Positions 34,569 through 43,733 of a DNA stretch of 64,000 nt are shown one piece after another. Source of the DNA: Saprospiraceae bacterium UBA3362 (GTDB lineage: Bacteria > Bacteroidota > Bacteroidia > Chitinophagales > Saprospiraceae). Both the position numbers and the translations under genes were made by a program. Where the stretch lies: NCBI GenBank assembly GCA_002360455.1, contig DEQQ01000070.1, forward strand, positions 34,970 through 98,969, written 5' to 3'. How positions within the stretch are numbered: the first letter of the stretch is position 1; every line of letters begins with the position of its first letter. Below the pieces are notes generated by a model. That model did not search any database, was not told the origin of the DNA, and saw nothing but the letters and a program-made list of their open reading frames with translations.

Positions 34569-36428
34569 TTAATTCATTTTAGAGATGCTTTTTTGAATAA
34601 AATCATGCAATTGTTCTCCTTTTAGCATTTGATTTTCCAATAGACTTAATTGCAATAAGTATTGCACGGATTCTTGTTGTTTGGCTTCATCCATGCTTAG
34701 TAATGACTTGGCAATGAGCGGATGATTGCTATTAATGATCATTTGATATTGGTCTCTGAATGGATTGTTTTCATCACCTTTCATCATGTGCATCATGTGT
34801 TGCATTTCACTCATCCTTCTGATAAATTCCGGCCTTACAATTTGGACAGGGGGATCATTTGGTGATAGTGCTTTGAGCTCCGTTTTGGAGGCCTTATTGA
34901 GCGCAGCACTTGTAAATAAATCGGCAATGATCTTGAGTTCTGATTCTGATAACACGGTCTCATTTTGCTCTTCTTTTTCAATCAATTGATCAATAGTATC
35001 AGCATCAACTCTCTTGAAATGCAGTTCGGCTTTATATTCTAAGTGTTGTATAAAATGATTATCGATGATTTGATCTAAACTCAATACATCATACATTCTT
35101 TCTTTGCATTTTGCAATAGAAGAATATTGTGCCGATGCATCATTGGTGTAGAGCACAGTCAGTTTATTCTGTTTGTCTGTTTGATGATCCTTTATTTTTT
35201 CTTTATATTCGTCTATGGTGAAATATTGATGATCTGTATTTTTTAACAATACAAACTGTGTAGCCTTTTCAGCAAATTTTTCATCAGAGATAAGTCCATA
35301 CTTAATAAATAATCCAATATCATCCCATTTCTTCTCAAACTCACTCCTGTCTTTTTTGTAAAGATCGTGAAGTTTCTCTGCGACTTTCTTGGTTATATAG
35401 CCGGTAATTTTTCTTACTTGTGCATCTGATTGCAAATATGACCTGGACACATTGAGAGGAATGTCCGGTGAGTCAATTACGCCATGAAGAAGCATTAAGA
35501 ATTCCGGAACAATTTCCTTGACATCGTCAGTTACAAAAACTTGATTACAGTACAGGTGAATTTTATTTTTTTGAATTTCCAGTTGATTTTTAATTTTTGG
35601 AAAATACAAAACTCCGGTTAGGTTGAATGGATAATCAATGTTGAGATGAATCCAAAACATGGGCTCAGGGGCAAAGGGATATAACTCTTGATAAAATGTT
35701 ATGTAGTCCTGATCGTTGAGCTCGGCAGGAGTTTTTTTCCACAATGGATGTGTATTGTTTATAATATGGTCAACATCTACTTCCGTTTCAACATTGTTCA
35801 CGGTTTGCTTCTCTTTTTTTGTTCCAAGCTGTATTGGGATCGGTAAAAATTTGCAAAATTTTTCAAGTAATGTTTCAATTTTGTATTGTTCTGAATAGTC
35901 CTTACAATCTTCACTCAGATGGAGAATAATATCAGTGCCACGAGTGGATTTTTCAATAGACTCTATGGTGTAATCTGTATCTCCCTTGCAAGACCATTTT
36001 ACAGCCTGTGCGTTGGGTTGATGGGAGAGAGTAAGCACATCTACCTTATCTGCTACCATAAAAGCGGAATAGAATCCAAGGCCAAAATGCCCTATAATAG
36101 AAGTCTCGTTTTGGTATTTTTCTACAAACTCTTGAGCTGAGGAAAAGGCCAATTGATTCAAATATTTTTTTACTTCCTCTTCGGTCATACCGATCCCATT
36201 GTCTCGAATGGTAAGCGTTTTAGCTTCCGGATCGGGGATGATTTCAATTTTGAGATTTCCTAATTCTCCTTTGAACTCTCCTTTTGAAGAAAGCGTTTTT
36301 AATTTATTGCAGGCATCAACGGCATTAGATACCAATTCTCTCAAAAATATTTCTTGCTCAGAATACAAGAATTTTTTAATAATGGGAAAAATGTTTTCCG
36401 TTTGAACAGAAATTTTACCTGATTGCAT
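34569..36428 (-). CDS. htpG: Chaperone HtpG (Hsp90)
   Basis: A 619-residue cytoplasmic Hsp90. The GHKL ATPase domain has SEQEIFLRELVSNAVDAC (ATP-binding Glu and Asn), IRDNGIGMTEEEVKKYL and IGHFGLGFYSAFMVAD. The middle domain with FWIHLNIDYPFNLTGVLYFP and SPDIPLNVSRSYLQSD follows, including the Arg that reaches into the ATP site. The C-terminal dimerisation domain is rich in Met (MSEMQHMMHMMKGDENN). Length and order are normal. It stands alone on the minus strand. The leader has no exact TAnnTTTG box (TAGGCTTTG is close). Confidence 0.97.
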   Translation of the reverse strand: MQSGKISVQTENIFPIIKKFLYSEQEIFLRELVSNAVDACNKLKTLSSKGEFKGELGNLKIEIIPDPEAKTLTIRDNGIGMTEEEVKKYLNQLAFSSAQEFVEKYQNETSIIGHFGLGFYSAFMVADKVDVLTLSHQPNAQAVKWSCKGDTDYTIESIEKSTRGTDIILHLSEDCKDYSEQYKIETLLEKFCKFLPIPIQLGTKKEKQTVNNVETEVDVDHIINNTHPLWKKTPAELNDQDYITFYQELYPFAPEPMFWIHLNIDYPFNLTGVLYFPKIKNQLEIQKNKIHLYCNQVFVTDDVKEIVPEFLMLLHGVIDSPDIPLNVSRSYLQSDAQVRKITGYITKKVAEKLHDLYKKDRSEFEKKWDDIGLFIKYGLISDEKFAEKATQFVLLKNTDHQYFTIDEYKEKIKDHQTDKQNKLTVLYTNDASAQYSSIAKCKERMYDVLSLDQIIDNHFIQHLEYKAELHFKRVDADTIDQLIEKEEQNETVLSESELKIIADLFTSAALNKASKTELKALSPNDPPVQIVRPEFIRRMSEMQHMMHMMKGDENNPFRDQYQMIINSNHPLIAKSLLSMDEAKQQESVQYLLQLSLLENQMLKGEQLHDFIQKSISKMN

Positions 36429-36524
36429 AGATGATCATTTTTTGCAGGTAGCCTCAAAGCCTATGCCAACAAGAAAATGGCTGACATTCTGGCAATAAAA
36501 TCAGTAAAATATGTCAAAAAATTA

Positions 36525-37316
36525 CTATAAACTCTTGGTTCTGCCACCATCTACCGGCAAGTTGATACCGGTAATGTACGAGGCCATAGGCGAGGCAAGA
36601 AACAAAGCAGCTTGAGCTATTTCCTCAGCATGACCAAAGCGTTTCATTGGAATATCGAGCAACATTTTTTGTCTTATCTGATCTGTGGTTAGATTTTGTT
36701 TTTGAGCTTCAACTTCAATAATTCCTTCCAATCTTTCGGTCATTGTAGCTCCGGGTAAAATGTTGTTGACTGTGATACCGAATGCTGCAAGCTCATTGCT
36801 TAGTGATTTTGCCCAATTGGCAACGGCAGCCCGAATGGTATTGGACACACCTAAGTTTTGTAAAGGCTGTTTTACGGATGTGGAAATGATATTTATTATC
36901 CGACCATAGTTGGCTTGTTTCATCGAAGCCAAACAACTATTTACAAGTATATGATTGGATATCAAATGTTGCTCAAAAGCATGTCTAAAATCATCCAACT
37001 GTGCAGATTCTATTGGTCCGGCCGCAGGGCCACCACTATTATTAATTAATATATGAATGGATCGAGACCTAGTCCATTCTGTAAGTTTGATCTTAAGTTC
37101 TTCGGGTTTGCTTTGATCGGCTACTAAATAATGATGCTCTTGATCTGAGTAGCTTTTATTTAATTGGGCAACCATTTCCTTGAGTTGCAGTTCATTTCTG
37201 GACAAGCAGGTGACGTTCGCGCCGCTTTCTGCGAGAGCCATTGCTGTTGCTCTGCCAATTCCTTTACTTGCTCCACAAACAAGAGCATTCAATCCTTTTA
37301 AGTTAATTTCTATCAT
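36525..37316 (-). CDS. Atypical short-chain dehydrogenase/reductase
   Basis: A 263-residue SDR with the full Rossmann fold: NAD(P) motif CGASKGIGRA at 14-23, NNSGG at 92-96, and the C-terminal PVDGGRTKSL. At the active site Ser145 (NIISTSV) is kept, but the usual YxxxK is replaced: the positions 13 and 17 residues later are Ser158 and Arg162 (GVSNTIRAAVANWAK). A subgroup of bacterial FabG-like SDRs shares this SN-R pattern, so it is probably a lineage feature. Catalysis by the standard Tyr-Lys mechanism is not expected. The gene overlaps the end of the upstream T9SS cargo gene by four bases (ATGA). Confidence 0.88.
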   Translation of the reverse strand: MIEINLKGLNALVCGASKGIGRATAMALAESGANVTCLSRNELQLKEMVAQLNKSYSDQEHHYLVADQSKPEELKIKLTEWTRSRSIHILINNSGGPAAGPIESAQLDDFRHAFEQHLISNHILVNSCLASMKQANYGRIINIISTSVKQPLQNLGVSNTIRAAVANWAKSLSNELAAFGITVNNILPGATMTERLEGIIEVEAQKQNLTTDQIRQKMLLDIPMKRFGHAEEIAQAALFLASPMASYITGINLPVDGGRTKSL

Positions 37317-38911
37317 CTCAATAAAGTTACGGTACCATTGTAAACTCTTGAATATTCTAGTCCATTGACCATAAATTTTATTTTTGCGAGATAAAGATAG
37401 CTGTCATTTGCTGCGTGTTCATCAGGTTGCCAATGATTGGAAATAGATGAAGATTGAAAAACTTCATGTCCCCATCGATTGAATATCTTGACTTCATAAG
37501 ATTTAATGTAAGGCTTTATCGCAGTATTGAAGTAGGGCTGGAATATTCGATTGTTTTCTTGACCATTTATAGCTATTGTATTGGGGAATTGGAGTGGGTC
37601 GCAATTGGGATCAAGTTCTACTTTTGCTGTAACACTTAGTGTATCACAACTGCATCTTGCTCTAACTCTATAGGAACCGGGTTCTTTGACCCAAAACGTC
37701 GACTCATTCGATACACCATTGTTCCATACAAAGTCCTTACAAATGGAGCTATTTTTTACAGATAAGAAAATCGAATCTCCAAAACATATCTGGCTTGGAT
37801 AGTCATTTAAAATAGGAAATTCACTACCGGTATTTCCAATCGAGAATCGTTTTTCTATCTTACCGCATTCCCAATAAACATCAACAAAATAAACCCCTGC
37901 TTGAACAAGTTTATTGGATAATTCTTTAGAACCATTTTCCCACTCAATGGACTTATATTGACCCTGAATATCCAGCTTGATCTCTATAGAATCAGTAGCG
38001 CATTTAAAATACAGAGAATCCAAATTAACTTTTGGCTCTACTGCTTGATTTACCTTAATCCATTCTTTGTTTGGAGTGCAATTTGCATTAAAAGTATATT
38101 CTACAAAAACACTATCCTGATTGGAAATTGTAAAACTTTTTTCTCGGCTTCCATCACTCCACAATATAGTAGTCGGCTGCAAACTGTCCGGAAAACTTAG
38201 TTTTAACTCACTGCCGGGACATTTAGTAACTTCGTCAGGAAAGAAGTCTGCAGCATCTTTTACTTTAATCATACTGAAGTCATCTACCAAATAGTAAATG
38301 TATGCATCCGTTGGATTTTTCAATCTATTATTTCCTATCCATAGAGTGTCTCCTTCCTCCAAAGTTCTGAATTTTCCCACAATAAAATGATCTTCTCCGC
38401 CACAGGCAACATAATCAAAACTATAACTTTGATAATTGGTTTTTATGAAATCAAACTCAGGGGTAGAAAACTGTGGGTTCAATTGTTTCAAAGGTATTGC
38501 TTGTGGATAATTTGGCAGATCTTTTTGGATGTAAACTCCAATCTGATCTATAGCATAATATAAATTTCTATCATCAGCTTTTGTAGAAAAGCTAAATCTG
38601 TAGCTTGCTCCGGGCTCCAAGGGAGTAGTAAAATGATTGACTAAATATTCTGTTTTAGCAAAACCTACAAAAAAGCCTCCGTGGTGCTTTCCGGTTTTTG
38701 GACTTTCTGATCTAAAATCCGGAGTCCCAAAAGTTGCCGCTGTCCAATCAATCGGATTATTGGCACCGGCTCCAATATATAATTCTTTGAATCCTGCTTG
38801 ATTGCAAGTCTGACATTCTTCAAAACCCGGATTGGGAATAAGATTTTGTCCAATCAAAAAAGTAGAGCTGAAAGTAAAAAGTAGAATAATTTTAGAAATA
38901 CGATACATCAC
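37313..38911 (-). CDS. T9SS type B cargo with gliding-motility-associated C-terminal domain
   Basis: A 532-residue secreted protein. The signal peptide (ISKIILLFTFSSTFLIG) is followed by LIPNPGFEECQTC, the usual opening of Bacteroidota surface proteins with a galactose-binding-like or jelly-roll domain (about 20-230). Middle segments resemble PKD/Ig-like repeats, each with a Cys pair (CPGSELKLSFPDS, CFGDSIFLSVKNSSIC). The last 85 residues are a CHU_C/type B sorting domain with VKIFNRWGHEVFQSS, HAANDSYLYLAKI and VYNGTVTLLR. It should be exported by T9SS and held at the surface. A consensus promoter lies upstream. The SDR gene overlaps its stop. Confidence 0.9.
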   Translation of the reverse strand: MMYRISKIILLFTFSSTFLIGQNLIPNPGFEECQTCNQAGFKELYIGAGANNPIDWTAATFGTPDFRSESPKTGKHHGGFFVGFAKTEYLVNHFTTPLEPGASYRFSFSTKADDRNLYYAIDQIGVYIQKDLPNYPQAIPLKQLNPQFSTPEFDFIKTNYQSYSFDYVACGGEDHFIVGKFRTLEEGDTLWIGNNRLKNPTDAYIYYLVDDFSMIKVKDAADFFPDEVTKCPGSELKLSFPDSLQPTTILWSDGSREKSFTISNQDSVFVEYTFNANCTPNKEWIKVNQAVEPKVNLDSLYFKCATDSIEIKLDIQGQYKSIEWENGSKELSNKLVQAGVYFVDVYWECGKIEKRFSIGNTGSEFPILNDYPSQICFGDSIFLSVKNSSICKDFVWNNGVSNESTFWVKEPGSYRVRARCSCDTLSVTAKVELDPNCDPLQFPNTIAINGQENNRIFQPYFNTAIKPYIKSYEVKIFNRWGHEVFQSSSISNHWQPDEHAANDSYLYLAKIKFMVNGLEYSRVYNGTVTLLR

Positions 38912-38946
38912 TTACGAATAAAATTATTATTATGATTAGATGCAGA

Positions 38947-38977
38947 CAAAGATACTTATTTCTAATATTATTCCAAA
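38947..38977 (-). promoter_or_regulatory. Full Bacteroidota promoter for the T9SS type B cargo
   Basis: On the minus strand: TTTG (38974-38977), 19 bases, then TATCTTTG (38947-38954). Both elements and the spacing match consensus. Confidence 0.75.
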
Positions 38978-38993
38978 TGAAAGAATAATGATT

Positions 38994-40043
38994 TTATATT
39001 CTGCAATACAATTTAGTAAAAACAGGGTTATGATCCGAGAATGTAGTTTGTAAAACTTCATGTCGACAAAAATCAAAATGCTTTATTCCGGCAAAGACAT
39101 AGTCAATGCGTAAGCCAGGCAAGGCTCCAACAAATGTAGAACCAAGACCGTATCCTCTTTCTATAAAACTATCTTTGTACTTTTTTGTAATCTGTTCGTA
39201 AGCAAAAGAGAAGGGAGTATCATTAAAATCACCGGCAATCAAGACAGGAACTTTAGCTTGTTGCGCATGATCCAAAATTTGCTGTGTTTGGCTTGCTCTG
39301 ATTACTGCAGAATTTCTATAATTCCTCAACATTCGTTTAAAAATATTGAGTCTCTCACTGTTCTTTTCAGCTTGCTCGTCAGTGATTTTATTCACGTCTT
39401 TAGATACTCTGTTAGATTGCAAATGAACGCTGTAAACCCTCATTCTCTTTCCGTGCACTAAAATATCTGCCCAAAGGCATGAATTGGTTTTTGTACCAAA
39501 ATCAACAACTCCCTTTTCAATAATCGGATGCTTACTGTATATGGCTGCACCAAATTGAATCAAATAATGAAAATAAGGATAGAGATCAGATTTATTGATC
39601 ACGTCATCTGCATACAGATTGTCTTCTTGCACACACAAAATGTCGGGTTGATATTGCCTTATAAAACTCAAAAATTTTGTTTTGTTGGCCAGATGTGAAT
39701 TGTCTAATGTGTCTTTCAGATTTTTAAGTCCGTACACATTATAACTCATTAATGAGAATACAGCGGAATTGCATTTTCCTCCACTGTTGGATTCGCCAAA
39801 ATTAAGTAATAGCTTAAGTTGAGGATAACCTAAGATAATTATCCCAAACGATAAAAAGGAATATTTCCAATGTAAAATTAGCCACAAAAGAATCCACAAA
39901 ATATTGATGATAAAAAAAATAGGAATTAATAAACTACTGATCGAAAATAACCAATATGTAGCAGGATTCAAGCCGCTCATAATATAAGTCAAAATGCAGA
40001 TCATAGCAAATATGATGTTCCCGGAAAATAGAAAATTTTTCAT
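38994..40043 (-). CDS. Membrane-anchored endonuclease/exonuclease/phosphatase family protein
   Basis: A 349-residue protein. Three membrane segments fill the first 85 residues (NIIFAMICILTYIMSG, LLIPIFFIINILWILLW, FLSFGIIILGYPQLKLL). The EEP domain follows with LMSYNVYGLKN, ILCVQEDNLY (catalytic Glu), VYSVHLQSNRV, VLIAGDFNDTP, RIDYVFAG and TFSDHNPVFT. All core metal and catalytic residues are present. Family members cleave nucleic acids or phosphoinositide-like phosphodiesters; the target here is unknown. The catalytic part should face the periplasm. It ends the mutL operon, overlapping the second rhomboid gene by four bases. Confidence 0.9.
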   Translation of the reverse strand: MKNFLFSGNIIFAMICILTYIMSGLNPATYWLFSISSLLIPIFFIINILWILLWLILHWKYSFLSFGIIILGYPQLKLLLNFGESNSGGKCNSAVFSLMSYNVYGLKNLKDTLDNSHLANKTKFLSFIRQYQPDILCVQEDNLYADDVINKSDLYPYFHYLIQFGAAIYSKHPIIEKGVVDFGTKTNSCLWADILVHGKRMRVYSVHLQSNRVSKDVNKITDEQAEKNSERLNIFKRMLRNYRNSAVIRASQTQQILDHAQQAKVPVLIAGDFNDTPFSFAYEQITKKYKDSFIERGYGLGSTFVGALPGLRIDYVFAGIKHFDFCRHEVLQTTFSDHNPVFTKLYCRI

Positions 40044-40885
40044 GAATCTGCACCATACTTTTTTAGAAACTCCTTGTCTTTTTCCGACAGTGAATCTACT
40101 CCCTGTTTTCTAATCTGATCCAAAATTCTATTGAGCTCTGCCTCTTTGGAGAACATGACCACATTTTCTTTTTTACTTTTGGAATAGTCAACGGTAGGAT
40201 TTCTCTTTTTAGATATTTTATTTTTTCTAAATAAATTTAAAGAAATACCTTTCCATTGCAACGCCATATAAGCATAAGCTATGACAACGGCCATAATATA
40301 GGCCGACAGATGAGCTATACCGGTGTAGAGATACTGAAAAAATCCCACTGTCAACAAAACCAATGCTACATATTTCAATGCCACATTACCGATTAAAATT
40401 AATCTTAACGGAAAATTGGGAGCGATGGTAGCAGCTGAAACCATTAGTCCCATTATTCCAAAATAAGTCGAACTTAGACCAATCAAAGAATTGCTCAAAA
40501 GTTGATTGACACTTATGAATACAATCGCCGGTAGAAAAATTGAATATATGAATATAGAAACTGCATGATTTTTGCCGACAAAATCCTGTACTAAATAAGA
40601 AATCCAATACAAGAATATCATCTGGAAAATCAAACTCCATAAAGAATTATAATAAAATACATGTGTAAAAATTGTCCAAGGCTTTTTAAGCGTTTCTGTC
40701 CAATTTCCCATTAAAACCATATTGTGATAAAGGAATGAACTTTGCTCAGGACGATGACTATAGTACAAATAGGAATTGAAAACCATTATTATCAAACAAA
40801 CTATTGAGCAAACTATAATCCATAAAGTCCAAAATTGTCTTGTCCTCAATTGCTCCGTAATGGTTTGGAATAATTCCTTGAACAT
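40040..40885 (-). CDS. Rhomboid-like membrane protein, second of a pair
   Basis: A 281-residue protein with about six membrane segments and a cytoplasmic tail. A serine lies in IGLSSTYFGIMG (Ser138) and a histidine in GIAHLSAYIM (His192), matching the rhomboid dyad. The oxyanion-hole motif HxxxxHxxxN, clear in the neighbouring paralogue, is altered here to HVFYYNSLWS (His75, Asn80, Ser84). It may be a weak or inactive protease. The tail (about 245-281, LNRILDQIRKQGVDSLSEKDKEFLKKYG) is a conserved C-terminal module of Bacteroidota rhomboids (possibly DUF6576). Four bases separate it from the first rhomboid gene. Confidence 0.88.
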   Translation of the reverse strand: MFKELFQTITEQLRTRQFWTLWIIVCSIVCLIIMVFNSYLYYSHRPEQSSFLYHNMVLMGNWTETLKKPWTIFTHVFYYNSLWSLIFQMIFLYWISYLVQDFVGKNHAVSIFIYSIFLPAIVFISVNQLLSNSLIGLSSTYFGIMGLMVSAATIAPNFPLRLILIGNVALKYVALVLLTVGFFQYLYTGIAHLSAYIMAVVIAYAYMALQWKGISLNLFRKNKISKKRNPTVDYSKSKKENVVMFSKEAELNRILDQIRKQGVDSLSEKDKEFLKKYGADS

Positions 40886-40889
40886 GATC

Positions 40890-41480
40890 TTAATTTCTTG
40901 TCCAATAGATGGCGACCAGCAAACCTACCAAAGCTCCTCCCAAGTGCGCAAAATGGGCTACACCGGGTTGATACCCGGTTAAACCAAAGGCAAGATCCAT
41001 GCCTACAAAAAATATCGCTAAATATTTGGCCTTGACAGGAAATGGAATAAACATAAGATACATCTCAAGATCAGGATAAAAATAAGCTAAACCAATAAAC
41101 AATCCATTGATTGCTCCCGATGCACCTACAACAGGGATGTCTTCAACACCGGCAAGACCAAAATAATTGATTTGTATGTATTGCACCAGCAAATGAAGTA
41201 AAGATCCTCCCAATCCACAAATCAAATAATAATTTAAAAATCGTCTACTTCCCAATCTCTGCTCCATGAAGGGTCCAATAAAAAATAAAGACATCATGTT
41301 AAAAAACAAATGATTGAAAGAACCGTGTTTGAACATCGAAGTAACCAATTGCCATATCTTAAAATGCTCACTCGTAGGATAGTACAATGCAAAATATTCC
41401 AACGGCAAACTCATTGTACCAAAAAACATGAGTGCATTGATAATGAGCAAATGTTTTACGGTCTCTGTTAGTTGAAGCAT
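40890..41480 (-). CDS. Rhomboid intramembrane serine protease, first of a pair
   Basis: A 196-residue protein with six hydrophobic segments, which cleaves membrane proteins within the bilayer. The catalytic dyad is Ser121 in VVGASGAINGL and His179 in HFAHLGGALVG. The oxyanion motif KHGSFNHLFFNMMSLF has His52, His57 and Asn61 intact. Size is that of a minimal bacterial rhomboid. It lies seven bases after mutL on the minus strand and is followed by a paralogue, suggesting a tandem duplication. Substrates are unknown. Confidence 0.94.
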   Translation of the reverse strand: MLQLTETVKHLLIINALMFFGTMSLPLEYFALYYPTSEHFKIWQLVTSMFKHGSFNHLFFNMMSLFFIGPFMEQRLGSRRFLNYYLICGLGGSLLHLLVQYIQINYFGLAGVEDIPVVGASGAINGLFIGLAYFYPDLEMYLMFIPFPVKAKYLAIFFVGMDLAFGLTGYQPGVAHFAHLGGALVGLLVAIYWTRN

Positions 41481-41486
41481 GTTTTT

Positions 41487-43289
41487 TTATTTTAGTTTGT
41501 TTTGAATTTCATCCAAAGCAAGGGATAAGTACACTTTTTTTCCATTGGGATTGTTGTATGGCATTTGACATTTAAACAATTGCTCTGTCAAATTGATCAT
41601 TTCTTCTTTGTTCAAAATTTTTCCCTTCTTTAGGCTACTCCCCATTGCTGTAGATCGTGCAAGATTGTCCTCAACACTGAGCTCAAATTCCAGATTCAAT
41701 CTGTATTGATCTAAAATTTTCTGAATCCAATCTGTTTCAGATCCTCGATCAGAAATAAACTCAGGGAATGAATGCAAAATAAAACTTTCTCCTCCAAATT
41801 CTTCAATACTCACACCTAAGGTCAAAAGTTGAGGCAAAAGTTGTTTTAATAATAAAGCGTCCGGTTTATTGAGATGAATCGTTAATGGAAATAAAAGTGG
41901 ATTTCCTTTGACATTCGTTTGATGATATAGTTTTAGAAAATGCTCATACAAAACTCGCTCATGAGCATGTTGTTGATCGATTACAAGCAATCCTGTTTGT
42001 GAAGCTACAACAATGTAAGATGCATTAAGCTGAAAACAATTATTCAAATCCAAATGCATAGAATCCTTTTTCAATTCATCAAAAGGAAGAACATTTTCTT
42101 TAGGCTCCAAATGTTGCTTTCTAGCCTCGGCCATCTGAACCCAACTTACCTGTTGCGAAAAACCTGAAGAATCTTTTTTCCAGCGGAAATCGGAAGCCGA
42201 TGTTCCCGCTCCTACAGAGAGAGAACTTGTATTGGATGAGGAAGACAACAATTGTTCTATACCTTTATCTACATTCGAAAAATCCAATTGTGGTGCAAGA
42301 ATCTGTTTTCCCAAAACATGACGAATTGCAACCTTTAAAAAATGATAAATCAATTTTTCATCTTCAAACTTAATTTCTTGTTTGGTAGGATGAACATTTA
42401 CATCTATTTTGGAGGGATCGATTTGCAAAAATAAAATATAAAACGGAAACTGATCTCCGCCTACCAATCCTTCATACGCAGATTGAATTGCATGTTGCAG
42501 ATAATTGCTTTTGATAAATCTTCTGTTCACAAAAATCAATTGCTCACCTCTTACTTTTTTTGCTACCGTCGGGGTTCCTACAAATCCGGTAATATCCATG
42601 ACATCCGTCTCCTCTTGAATAGCCAACAGTTCATCCTTGTATTTTTTTCCATAAATTCCAATGATTCGTTGACGTAGACTTCCTGCGGGCAGTTGATAAA
42701 TTTCATTTTCATTATGAAAATAGGAAAAAGCAATTTCCGGATACGAGAGAGCTTGATGAACAAATTCATCATGAATATGCCTCAACTCTATGGTGTCCGA
42801 TTTTAAAAATTTTCTTCTGGCCGGAATATTATAAAATAAATGTTTTACAGATATTACCGTTCCGTCCGAACTTGCCGTAGGTTCTGCAGATTTTATTTGA
42901 GATTCAGCAATGGAGATTTTAGTTCCTAGAGATTGATCTGTTTGTTTTGTTTTCATTTCTACCTGAGCTACAGATGCAATAGAGGCCATAGCTTCTCCGC
43001 GAAACCCTTTCGTCTCAATAGAAAAAAGATCTTCTGCTTTTTTGATCTTACTGGTAGCATGACGTTCAAAAGCCATACGGGCATCCGTTGGGCTCATGCC
43101 TACACCATTGTCAGAAACCTGAATCAGGGTCTTGCCTCCATCCTCAATGACAAGCTTAATTTGTGTAGCCTTTGCGTCTATAGCATTGTCTATCAGTTCC
43201 TTGACCACTGAGGCAGGCCTTTGAATAACCTCTCCCGCAGCAATTTGATTCACTACAGAATCGGGCAATAATTTTATGATATCTGACAT
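41487..43289 (-). CDS. mutL: DNA mismatch repair protein MutL
   Basis: A 600-residue GHKL ATPase that links MutS recognition to strand removal. The N-terminal part shows NQIAAGEVIQRPASVVKELIDNA, VSDNGVGMSP, TKGFRGEAMASI and FVNRRFIKS. A low-complexity linker (about 325-395, SSSSNTSSLSVGAGTS) separates the C-terminal dimerisation domain. That domain contains IDQQHAHERVLYE, a variant of the DQHA(X)2E(X)4E metal motif of endonuclease-type MutL, and near the end LFKCQMPYNNPNGKKVYLSL. The nicking activity is therefore possible but not certain. It heads a four-gene operon with two rhomboids and an EEP protein. Confidence 0.96.
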   Translation of the reverse strand: MSDIIKLLPDSVVNQIAAGEVIQRPASVVKELIDNAIDAKATQIKLVIEDGGKTLIQVSDNGVGMSPTDARMAFERHATSKIKKAEDLFSIETKGFRGEAMASIASVAQVEMKTKQTDQSLGTKISIAESQIKSAEPTASSDGTVISVKHLFYNIPARRKFLKSDTIELRHIHDEFVHQALSYPEIAFSYFHNENEIYQLPAGSLRQRIIGIYGKKYKDELLAIQEETDVMDITGFVGTPTVAKKVRGEQLIFVNRRFIKSNYLQHAIQSAYEGLVGGDQFPFYILFLQIDPSKIDVNVHPTKQEIKFEDEKLIYHFLKVAIRHVLGKQILAPQLDFSNVDKGIEQLLSSSSNTSSLSVGAGTSASDFRWKKDSSGFSQQVSWVQMAEARKQHLEPKENVLPFDELKKDSMHLDLNNCFQLNASYIVVASQTGLLVIDQQHAHERVLYEHFLKLYHQTNVKGNPLLFPLTIHLNKPDALLLKQLLPQLLTLGVSIEEFGGESFILHSFPEFISDRGSETDWIQKILDQYRLNLEFELSVEDNLARSTAMGSSLKKGKILNKEEMINLTEQLFKCQMPYNNPNGKKVYLSLALDEIQNKLK

Positions 43290-43315
43290 ATTGTTTCGTC
43301 CTTACGACTGAATTG

Positions 43316-43323
43316 CAAAAATA
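43316..43323 (-). promoter_or_regulatory. -7 box for the mutL operon
   Basis: The minus strand reads TATTTTTG, matching TAnnTTTG, 26 bases before the mutL ATG. No clear -33 element. Confidence 0.45.
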
Positions 43324-43414
43324 AACTTCAAATTAGTAATTTTTGGAAATCCTCATAAATAACATCTGAATAAGGATAAGGAATGGCAGCTTTTTATCAT
43401 GCTTTTGGCCTGAG

Positions 43415-43478
43415 TCCCGTCATCCATTCCAAGCCCTCGCTCACCTTGTTCGCTTCGGTCTTTCCATTCCTACCGGGA
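43415..43478. repeat. Diverged REP-like palindromic element
   Basis: It has TCCCG and CGGGA ends, with TCATCCATTCC inside the left end and TTCCATTCCTAC inside the right end. These parallel the 11-base modules of the 44-base elements at 14139 and 58515. The centre is longer (about 30 bases) and only weakly self-complementary. Confidence 0.5.
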
Positions 43479-43733
43479 TTATTTCGGCATCAGTCCGGTT
43501 TCCAAAATGTGGAACGTTAAATCATTTCAAAAATACAGGTCATCTTCTTATACAGAGTAACGGTTTAAATCCATAATTTTCGGGAGCTGAACATCCATCA
43601 TATTCTATAAAGCCTTTGTAAAACGGCATAAATCATAATTTTTGCGTTAAATTCAATTTATTTTTTCATTTTTTACAAACTATAAGATCAATATTTTATC
43701 TTGCCTTTTCAAACTAAAACACAAAAAAAGACA

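Larger units (their letters stand above)
43290..43733. other. 444-base intergenic region between mutL and the sugar transporter gene
   Basis: It contains the divergent promoter region of mutL (box at 43316-43323), a GC-richer palindromic repeat (43415-43478) and AT-rich spacer. A TATCTTGC sequence just before the transporter start is a poor -7 match. No gene was found. Confidence 0.7.
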
